This document shows, piece after piece, positions 1 through 4,891 of a stretch of DNA of 6,562 bases. The stretch spans positions 1 to 6,562 of the forward strand of contig CALJNY010000321.1 in assembly GCA_937981515.1 (NCBI GenBank), written 5' to 3'. The stretch's first letter is position 1. The number at the start of each line of letters is the position of its first letter. Position numbers and translations under genes: made by a program. The DNA comes from an uncultured Collinsella sp. (GTDB lineage Bacteria; Actinomycetota; Coriobacteriia; Coriobacteriales; Coriobacteriaceae). Under the pieces are notes generated by a model. The model was not told the DNA's origin. It did no database searches and worked only from the letters and a program-made list of their open reading frames with translations.

Positions 1-321
1 ATCGTGACCACGCATTCGCCGGTTGTCGTGGCTTCAGTGCCTCGTGACAATATTCGCATTCTTGACGGCGAGAAAGCCGTAGTCCCTGCAACGGAGACAC
101 GCGGACGTGATGCGGGAGACGTTCTCAACACTGTTTTAGATGCTTCCTCGCGTCCCGAGGAAGCGGTCCAGTTGTTCGATGCATTTAACCGTGCCGTAGA
201 CGAGGGGCGCCACGCCGACGCTAGGGTAGAGCTCGAGAAACTTGAGGCATTCGTTGGGGCGGATGACCCGGATGTGGTTGCAGCAAGGACAACCCTTGAA
301 CTTGAGGAGCTGCTGTCGTGA
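1..321 (+). CDS. ptuA: C-terminal end of ABC/AAA-type ATPase, PtuA-like (5' truncated by window)
   Basis: The frame is open from the first base and the first codons read IVTTHSPVVVASVP. This is the end of the last core strand and the H-loop (switch histidine, residue 5 of the visible part) of RecF/SMC-like ABC ATPases, so the GTG at position 4 is an internal Val codon and not a start. The remaining ~95 residues match the usual tail of this family: a SVPRDNIRIL strand, a G-R-D segment near residue 35, then RPEE and a helical region ending in GADDPDV. In Septu the PtuA ATPase assembles with the nuclease PtuB and controls its activity against phage. The stop overlaps the start of the downstream HNH gene, which supports pairing. 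Walker A and B lie outside the window, so intactness cannot be judged. A retron-associated ATPase of the same family is equally possible. Confidence 0.8.
   Translation: MVTTHSPVVVASVPRDNIRILDGEKAVVPATETRGRDAGDVLNTVLDASSRPEEAVQLFDAFNRAVDEGRHADARVELEKLEAFVGADDPDVVAARTTLELEELLS
304..309 (+). promoter_or_regulatory. Ribosome binding site of the HNH gene, inside the ATPase gene
   Basis: GAGGAG lies 8 bases before the GTG at 318, inside the last codons of the ATPase gene. It supports the GTG start and, with the 4-base GTGA overlap, translational coupling of the two subunits. Confidence 0.6.
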
Positions 322-1007
322 TTCCAATCGTAAAGGGATGTGAGCCTGAGGCGCTTACTGAGGCGAAGAGGATCATCCGCAATACTCCGGATGCAACTTA
401 TTGTTACGAATCACTTCGAGGGGAGTCAAAACGCAAGCTTCTTGGGGCGTTGCTTGCCGAACAGGGGCATCTTTGCGCCTACTGTATGTGCAGGATCGGT
501 ACGGATGGGCATCCGGCTACGATCGAGCATCTAATCCCTCGGCACCCTACTGACTCTGCGACGAACGGAGAGCTGAGTCTTGCGTACCACAATCTGGTTG
601 CCGTCTGCGACGGTAGGGGTGGGGCGACGTGCGACAAGAGCCGCGGCAATGCACCTTTGACAGTTGATCCGACCAAGCGCCATACGCTTGAAACTATTTA
701 TTACCACCGCGATGGGCGGATCGATGCTAAGGATGAATCTGTTCAGCGCGATATACAAATAACTCTTGGTCTCAATAATGCCCGTACCAACCTTTGCGCC
801 AATCGCTTTGAGTCCATGAGGGCTATTGAAAAGGTTGTGTCCAGCACTTTCAAGCGCAGAGGAATTGAGAACAATCGCAGCGCCAAGAAGACGATTTGTC
901 TGAAAATCCTCAACCAGTTTGAAAGTCAAACGGACATGAAGGATGAGTATTTGGGAGCCAAGCTTTTCGTGGCCAGAAAGCTTGTCTCTAAATTTGACTC
1001 AGACTAG
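318..1007 (+). CDS. ptuB: HNH endonuclease of Septu/retron type (PtuB-like)
   Basis: This 229-residue protein has the layout of the HNH nucleases that partner PtuA ATPases (the family named retron system putative HNH endonuclease). The N-terminus MIPIVKGCEPEAL is typical of the family. The nuclease core has the first zinc pair C53 and C56 in LCAYCMCRI, the beta-beta-alpha motif TIEHLIPRH with putative catalytic H71 after E70, the N92 of YHNLV, and the second zinc pair C97 and C105 followed by CDKSRGN. All expected ligand positions are present, so the enzyme looks functional. About 115 mainly helical residues follow. In Septu this subunit is the DNA-cutting effector, gated by the ATPase. The start is GTG at 318, overlapping the ATPase stop by 4 bases, with GAGGAG 8 bases upstream. 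No hairpin terminator is visible after the stop. The function is known for the family; activity here is inferred. Confidence 0.85.
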   Translation: MIPIVKGCEPEALTEAKRIIRNTPDATYCYESLRGESKRKLLGALLAEQGHLCAYCMCRIGTDGHPATIEHLIPRHPTDSATNGELSLAYHNLVAVCDGRGGATCDKSRGNAPLTVDPTKRHTLETIYYHRDGRIDAKDESVQRDIQITLGLNNARTNLCANRFESMRAIEKVVSSTFKRRGIENNRSAKKTICLKILNQFESQTDMKDEYLGAKLFVARKLVSKFDSD

Positions 1008-1094
1008 CCTTTCGGGGTTTAGCTGGTGTCGCCCATTGATTTCTTGCCGAAGCGACCATTATCAAGCGTGTTTTGTATGAGTGCTTGGCAATAG

Positions 1095-1211
1095 CGAGCA
1101 TGTCGGAATACATTCCGGCTCGGGTTCGATCCAGACATCTCCATATTCAAAGAGCGGGTCCAGGCTCGTTGGGTATATGAACGCGTGCGCAATGCGCTAA
1201 TCAGGGAGTGA
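1095..1211 (+). pseudogene. Short orphan reading-frame fragment, unrecognised
   Basis: Between stops at 1092 and 1209 the plus frame reads 38 codons that look protein-like, including RLGFDPDISIFKERVQ and a basic helical stretch with VYERVRNALIRE. It has no start codon with a ribosome binding site and is followed in other frames by more fragments. I do not recognise the family. It is probably a remnant of a gene whose other pieces extend to about 1500. Confidence 0.2.
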
Positions 1212-1259
1212 GGACTCGGCAGCCACGCACATATGCACGACGTCGCCGACCCTGTGCCT

Positions 1260-1291
1260 GAAGCGCATGGGGATGGAAGCGCATGGGGATG
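1260..1291. repeat. Two perfect tandem copies of a 16-bp unit
   Basis: The unit GAAGCGCATGGGGATG occurs at 1260-1275 and again at 1276-1291 without a mismatch. It lies in decayed sequence. Because 16 is not a multiple of three, the duplication shifts any reading frame through it and may be one of the lesions that broke the local gene. Confidence 0.85.
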
Positions 1292-1299
1292 GAAAAGCT

Positions 1300-1506
1300 C
1301 TCTGCTCGTAGTTGAGACACTCCCCATGGTGCTTTACGAGAACGTTTCCCAAGAAAATGCAGGACCACCTCGACTGGTACGTTCACCTTTTGCGGGTCAA
1401 CAGGGTCCACGAGAGGTTGGACCCGACCACTAAAAGCGATGTACCATGTGCTGAGGTCCGTGAAAGCCTTTCGCAGCTTAGGGTGGATGGGGTACCATCT
1501 GCTATC
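1300..1506 (+). pseudogene. Decayed gene end, possibly a transposase C-terminus
   Basis: A plus-frame stretch contains KKMQDHLDWYVHLLRVNRV (about 1351-1407), followed after an apparent frame change near 1435 by MYHVLRSVKAFRSLGW. The aromatic, basic composition and the two-helix layout recall C-termini of some transposases, but I cannot name a family. No credible start or complete open frame exists, and a 16-bp duplication lies just upstream. This is the right-hand part of a gene-free interval (1008-1501) in which I see only such fragments. The transposase label is a weak inference. Confidence 0.25.
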
Positions 1507-2026
1507 TAAAGCGTTGAACAATAAAATATAATAGTACCGCTGCCATCGTTCCAAATAAGAATCGAGCTACAGAGTGGAATCTAAAGTACTTTACCGAGGG
1601 CAATATAATTTCAGAGACAAAAAATCCGATTAGCAGTACTTCAAGTGCGCTAAGCATATTAGTGAATAAATTGATTGAGGCATAATTGATGGTTGCGTCG
1701 TTTTTAACTAATCCCGCAACTGTGTTTAGCATAGATACTAAAATTGCCAGTACACTAATGAGAATACTGAAAACGTTTGCGGATTCTTTGTTAGATTCAC
1801 TCTTATGATCTTCGTCAAATTGTCGAAGAGCCATTCTGCCTTGCAATGTCAGGAAAACGTTTGAGTGCTCATGTCGAATATAGCCAAGGGCCATTAAATC
1901 CTTCAGTGATTCAGTATGTTTAATCCTTTTCAATTCGCTATCTGTTAAGGGAGCACCGTTTGATTTGAGGAATGAGTACATAATTTCATCGGCTCCAAAG
2001 GGGATTGTGGTGTTTTTATCTTTCAA
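1502..2026 (-). CDS. Small membrane protein with winged-helix-like N-terminus, unknown function
   Basis: The gene encodes 174 residues. Residues 12-70 look like a winged helix: a first helix with EIMYSFLKSNG, a recognition-type helix in LTDSELKRI...LKDLMALGYI, and a hairpin-like VFLTLQGRMAL. A charged linker (71-83, DEDHKSESNKES) leads to three hydrophobic segments at about 84-106, 119-143 and 153-171, so the C-terminal half should sit in the cytoplasmic membrane. The start is TTG at 2026 with AAGGAG 10 bases upstream; the next in-frame Met is residue 16 and would cut into the first helix. The gene is clearly AT-richer than the Septu pair and lies between decayed sequences, consistent with transfer. 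It stands alone on its strand with no partner. It could be a membrane-anchored regulator or a small island effector; I do not recognise a named family. Confidence 0.7.
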   Translation of the reverse strand: MKDKNTTIPFGADEIMYSFLKSNGAPLTDSELKRIKHTESLKDLMALGYIRHEHSNVFLTLQGRMALRQFDEDHKSESNKESANVFSILISVLAILVSMLNTVAGLVKNDATINYASINLFTNMLSALEVLLIGFFVSEIILPSVKYFRFHSVARFLFGTMAAVLLYFIVQRFR

Positions 2027-2036
2027 TTTTGATTCG

Positions 2037-2042
2037 CTCCTT
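2037..2042 (-). promoter_or_regulatory. Ribosome binding site deciding the TTG start
   Basis: On the minus strand AAGGAG ends 10 bases before the TTG at 2026. It is the only good Shine-Dalgarno match near this gene and fixes the unusual start codon. I see no convincing -35/-10 pair in the ~100 bases above it. Confidence 0.6.
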
Positions 2043-2127
2043 GCATATTTAGCGCGTGCATTGCTACTACGTTACTTTTCTGACCTGATGACTACATTTG
2101 CTCAAATTAATGTGATTTTTTAAATGC

Positions 2128-2640
2128 TTAAATTCTCCGAGTGGTTGTAGGTGCCGCCAAGATTCTTTCGATAATTGATTGAGCCAGTCTCGCTCTGTCC
2201 GATGCCCTAGCCCTTATCCTTGCCTTCAGTTCGTCGGTCTCTTCCGACTTTGTCATTTCCAGATACCTCCTCTTTATCCGCTCGTGCTCAACGGTGCGAC
2301 CGAACCTTGCTGTGATGAGCATGAGGCCGAGTTTCCATCGATGAAGGTGCTGGCGAACCTCGCCCTTTGCCTAACCTTGTAGTTTATCCGGTCGATGCCG
2401 TTGTTGGCTCGGGCGGGGAGTCCGTGTAGGCGAGTGTGCCTGAATCGGAATCCGTTCTGCGCGGTGAGCTCGCGCATGCTCAACCGCCTCCTCAAACGGT
2501 CCTCGTTGACCGGGCTGACAAGGCACACCGACAGCCATAGGTGCGACGCGTTCGGGGTACAGTTTCGGACGGAACCCACAAGAATGTGCGAGATTGACCT
2601 AGGGGCACCTTGCAGCTGTATTGGGGTTGCTGGAAGGGGC
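2128..2640 (-). pseudogene. Frameshifted gene remnant, family unrecognised
   Basis: Two overlapping minus-strand frames look like one broken protein. The upstream frame (within 2274-2640) ends with GIDRINYKVRQRARFASTFIDG. Shifting frame at about 2335-2338 continues it smoothly as KLGLMLITARFGRTVEHERI and then a highly charged helical tail with LKARIRARASDRARLAQSII, stopping near 2128. The tail is more gene-like in composition than a random frame, and the region is GC-richer than the DNA on both sides. No start codon with a ribosome binding site is visible, and the upstream part is unclear in all frames. It may come from a mobile-element or plasmid gene, but I cannot name the family. Confidence 0.4.
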
Positions 2641-2655
2641 GGCAATGTCGTTGGA

Positions 2656-2842
2656 TTAACTTTCTTTAACAGAGACTTTTTTAATTGACACGCCAATATA
2701 AATCTTTTCTGCATACTCGACTGCTTCTGCAGTCTCTGCGGCGCTCCGTCATTGGTAAAGCACCTGACAGAGAGGGGAATTCGATGTCATAGCTGGCGTC
2801 TTCATCGGAGGATAAGATTGCTTGATAGCTATATGTTTTCAT
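2656..2842 (-). pseudogene. hicB: Frameshifted, truncated HicB-like antitoxin gene
   Basis: From the ATG at 2842 the minus strand reads MKTYSYQAILSSDED, then ASYDIEFPSLSGAL. This matches the N-terminal fold of HicB antitoxins, where a Y-x-A-I-x...DEDG-x-Y-x-V-x-FPDLPG pattern is the hallmark. After about 22 more bases the sense is lost, and the +1 frame resumes with AAETAEAVEYAEKIYIGVSI and stops at 2656. The helix with AAETAEAVEYAEKI fits the alpha-helix that follows in HicB. The span from start to stop is 187 bases, not a multiple of three, which confirms a single-base lesion. The product would also lack the C-terminal DNA-binding domain, and no HicA toxin is seen next to it. HicB normally neutralises the mRNA-cleaving HicA toxin; this copy is probably dead. 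Confidence 0.5.
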
Positions 2843-2885
2843 CTCTAGTCATCTCAGACTATTATAGATATTGTTTGCAGCTTTT

Positions 2886-2922
2886 ATGATTTCCGGTACG
2901 TTCCAATCGGAATCATTTTTTG
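2886..2922 (+). terminator. Possible intrinsic terminator hairpin
   Basis: ATGATTTCCG pairs with CGGAATCAT across a 12-base loop, a 9-bp stem with one bulged T, and is followed directly by seven T residues. The layout fits a rho-independent terminator on the plus strand, although the outer half of the stem is AT-rich. No intact plus-strand gene precedes it, so it could be a relic or an insulator before the DUF2971 gene. Confidence 0.35.
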
Positions 2923-2966
2923 GTAGTTAATAGACATGACTTCTGCTTCGTGTGTGCATTCAGTTT

Positions 2967-2996
2967 TTGCACTGGATAAAATCAACTGCATCTAAT
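2967..2996 (+). promoter_or_regulatory. Weak candidate promoter of the DUF2971 gene
   Basis: TTGCAC at 2967 and TCTAAT at 2991 are separated by 18 bases, 27 bases before the start codon. The -10 matches the consensus at five of six positions but the -35 only at three. The surrounding DNA is AT-rich, so chance matches are likely. Confidence 0.2.
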
Positions 2997-3022
2997 TTAT
3001 TTAGATTGGGAAGCGATATTGC

Positions 3023-4027
3023 ATGGTGCTAAGCTTGACGCAGAAAGAAACATATCGGGAGACGCTGGCTAATCTCGTTGCCAAGCAAAACGATGGCGCT
3101 TCCATTGTTTCCGCAGGGAAGGAGCTGGAAGCTCTATCGACCTTTCTCGTCCCACGAACGCTTTACCGCTATCGACCTCCAACTGAATACGCTTTTGCCG
3201 ACCTAGAAAACGCAACTGTTACATTTTCTCATCCAAGGGTTTTCAGCGATCAGCGCGACTCGGTGCCGATCTATAACTGGAATGGTATAGATGAAATCGA
3301 AAGTTTTCTCAATGATGATGAACAAGCGTTAGAGATAATAAATCAAATTGATTTTAGACGACTTGCGTTTGTTTTAGGGGCTCTGGGGGTTCCTTTAAAT
3401 CGAGCAAGAATTGATGAGTTCGAGATGCTATCCGATGAGGGGAGAGTTAGCCTTTTTCGCTCGGCTGTTAAAAACTTGCGTTTATTTGTTGGAGGATTTG
3501 TTGCTCCAGTTCATCAGAATAGCTGTCGAAATTGTTGCCGCATTTTGTGCCTAACAGACAATCCTAGCGATTCGAATATGTGGAATGTATATTCCGAAAG
3601 CCAAGCGGGTTTCGTTCTTGCTTACGACAGAGAAGCTATTCGCAATTGCAATATTGCTAACGGAATGCGTACTGAAATATTGCCGATTTTATATGATGAC
3701 AAACCATTTAATTGCGACCCTCAAATTGCTTGGACTGCTGCTAGGATGCTTGGTCTTAATGTGAGCAGCGACGACATGCTTAGTGATTTGCGGGCAATTT
3801 ACAGAAAGGGCAGTGCGTTTGAGTGGGAGAACGAATATCGTGCCCGTCTTGTACCAGAGCCAGATGAGCTTGAGATGAATTATGTACAACGCCCGTGCAA
3901 GCCATTGCGAGTTATTCTTGGGAGCAGAATGTCTCAAGAGGATAAAGAGCTTTGCATTTGCGCGGCGAATAAACTGGACATTCCTGTAGATGAACAGTGC
4001 TCGTTATCCGTTAATAGTGTCGTGTAG
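3023..4027 (+). CDS. DUF2971 family protein
   Basis: The 334-residue protein carries the ordered motifs of DUF2971: LYRYR at 47-51, a TVTFSHPRVFSD strand-turn at 65-76, CLTDN at 176-180, MWNVYSESQAGFVLAYD at 186-202, ILPILYDD at 219-226, W268-E-N-E-Y-R-A-R-L-V at 268-277 and VILGSRMS at 297-304. No membrane segment or signal peptide is seen, so it should be cytoplasmic. The segment SCRNCCRILC at 167-176 is unusually cysteine-rich. A stop at 3002 in the same frame limits the start; ATG at 3023 has a weak GGGAAG 9 bases upstream. The biochemical role of the family is unknown to me; members are common in accessory and defence-rich islands. The gene stands alone, flanked by gene-free DNA on both sides, with AT-rich codon use unlike the GC-rich remnants around it. 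Family assignment is firm; any defence role is inference. Confidence 0.8.
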   Translation: MVLSLTQKETYRETLANLVAKQNDGASIVSAGKELEALSTFLVPRTLYRYRPPTEYAFADLENATVTFSHPRVFSDQRDSVPIYNWNGIDEIESFLNDDEQALEIINQIDFRRLAFVLGALGVPLNRARIDEFEMLSDEGRVSLFRSAVKNLRLFVGGFVAPVHQNSCRNCCRILCLTDNPSDSNMWNVYSESQAGFVLAYDREAIRNCNIANGMRTEILPILYDDKPFNCDPQIAWTAARMLGLNVSSDDMLSDLRAIYRKGSAFEWENEYRARLVPEPDELEMNYVQRPCKPLRVILGSRMSQEDKELCICAANKLDIPVDEQCSLSVNSVV

Positions 4028-4174
4028 TCAATTATTTGTTTGCTGAATCGTGTGCTAGTAGACTCCTGAGTTGGCGATTGCTATATCTACGGGGGCATTT
4101 CGAAAGATAATTTGTTCGCTCGATTTTTTGTGGTGTAAGAGGGAGGGCTGCGTCAGCGCCCCCTGCGCCTAAGG

Positions 4175-4471
4175 CTATTCCGCTGCGCCGTGGTGGTCAT
4201 GGACATCCCTTATGACCTCGTGCGCGGCCAGTCGGTTCCGCGGCGAGTCTTACCGCGTCCGCCATGCCCTCATGCAGGAGGGCTAGCCGCTCAAAAAGCG
4301 TGCGCGCTTCCGATGTTCAGACTGCTCAATTCCTTTTGACAAAACATAACGTTCCAGGCCCTCGTCGGGGCGGGGTATTACGACCGTACTAGCGGTCGAC
4401 CTGCGGATGTCGGTGCGGTCGCGATACTCTGGGGGGATGGGCCTTATAAATTCGATGCTTCGTTGGATCGT
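4175..4471 (-). pseudogene. Decayed gene spread over three frames, unrecognised
   Basis: In this GC-rich patch the minus strand gives three consecutive protein-like pieces in different frames. The first (4471 to 4283) contains IPPEYRDRTDIRRSTAS and LERYVLSKGIEQSEHRK. The second (4316 to 4197) contains ARTLFERLALLHEGMADAV. The third (about 4222 to 4175) reads HEVIRDVHDHHGAAE. They run in order on one strand with short overlaps, as expected of one gene with two frameshifts. No start codon or ribosome binding site is evident. I do not recognise the family. The rest of the interval 4028-4631 shows no gene. Confidence 0.3.
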
Positions 4472-4631
4472 TTAGAAAAAAACGCCGTTCTGCTTATAGT
4501 TAGATGTGTGAACATCGCTGAACACCCCTTTTCGTAGCAGGCTGATATTCAATCTTTCTGTAGTCCGATATACGAAGAATAAATAATAGAAATAGACAAT
4601 GGCATGTTTGCACATGAGATAAGGGACCAGT

Positions 4632-4697
4632 ATTTCGAACCGTTCGTTAGTTCTTTTAACTAAGATTTCGAACCGTTCGTTAGTTCTTTTAACTAAG
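4632..4697. repeat. Perfect tandem duplication of a 33-bp unit holding two palindromes
   Basis: Bases 4632-4664 are repeated exactly at 4665-4697 with no spacer. Each unit holds CGAACCGTTCG (4636-4646 and 4669-4679), a palindrome around one central base, followed directly by TTAGTTCTTTTAACTAA (4647-4663 and 4680-4696), 6-base arms around a 5-base centre. Four palindromes therefore alternate at regular 33-bp spacing, about three helical turns, placing like sites on the same DNA face. Lying about 195 bases before the amidase start, they could be operator sites; a recent slippage duplication is the simple alternative. There is no T-run after the hairpins, so terminators are unlikely. Confidence 0.85.
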
Positions 4698-4762
4698 TTT
4701 GATGAGATCTTTATAAGATATAAGCTATGAAGTTATTCCTAGATGAAAAATGTTGGTTGATT

Positions 4763-4804
4763 CGTGTTCGAAGGCGTTGAATATTGCTACCTTGATTCAA
4801 CACG
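4763..4804. repeat. Inverted repeat upstream of the amidase gene
   Basis: GTTGAAT (4776-4782) and ATTCAAC (4795-4801) form a perfect 7-base inverted repeat around 12 bases. The right arm extends to ATTCAACACG; its complement is found on the left as CGTGTT (4763-4768) and TTGAAT (4777-4782), separated by an 8-base insertion. It could be a regulator site or a leader hairpin; no T-run follows. Confidence 0.45.
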
Positions 4805-4824
4805 ATTCCTTTCAACGACAATTG

Positions 4825-4853
4825 TTCAAAAGAAGAGATAATTGATGGATAAT
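4825..4853 (+). promoter_or_regulatory. Weak candidate promoter of the amidase gene
   Basis: TTCAAA at 4825 and GATAAT at 4848 are 17 bases apart and the start codon lies 38 bases further on. The -10 matches at five of six positions, the -35 at four. It sits just after the inverted repeat and the 33-bp duplication, which would put those upstream of the promoter. Confidence 0.25.
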
Positions 4854-4880
4854 GTTGCAACATGGATATTCATTTTGACT

Positions 4881-4885
4881 GGGGA
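4881..4885 (+). promoter_or_regulatory. Probable ribosome binding site of the amidase gene
   Basis: GGGGA lies 6 bases before the ATG at 4892. The match is short but correctly placed, and the ATG is followed at once by a good signal peptide, so the start is well supported. Confidence 0.4.
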
Positions 4886-4891
4886 TTCAAT

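Noticed and set aside
4..6. GTG as start codon of a 105-residue protein
   Set aside because: The frame is open to the window edge and the codon falls within the IVTTHSP strand of an ATPase fold, so it is an internal valine.
531..929. 132-residue minus-strand open frame
   Set aside because: It lies entirely antisense to the HNH endonuclease gene, whose motifs are complete, and has no protein-like features of its own.
1123..1132. GGTTCGATCC resembling a tRNA T-loop
   Set aside because: The flanking bases do not form a 5-bp T-stem, and no anticodon or acceptor arm is found nearby.
1019..1327. 102-residue minus-strand open frame with Ser/Pro/Cys-rich sequence
   Set aside because: Low-complexity composition typical of an antisense frame, no ribosome binding site, and the plus strand gives better protein-like pieces.
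2395..2688. 97-residue plus-strand open frame
   Set aside because: It runs antisense to the minus-strand remnants, which have more protein-like composition, and no ribosome binding site precedes it.
4632..4697. CRISPR-like repeat
   Set aside because: Only two directly adjacent copies exist with no spacer between them and no cas gene in the window.
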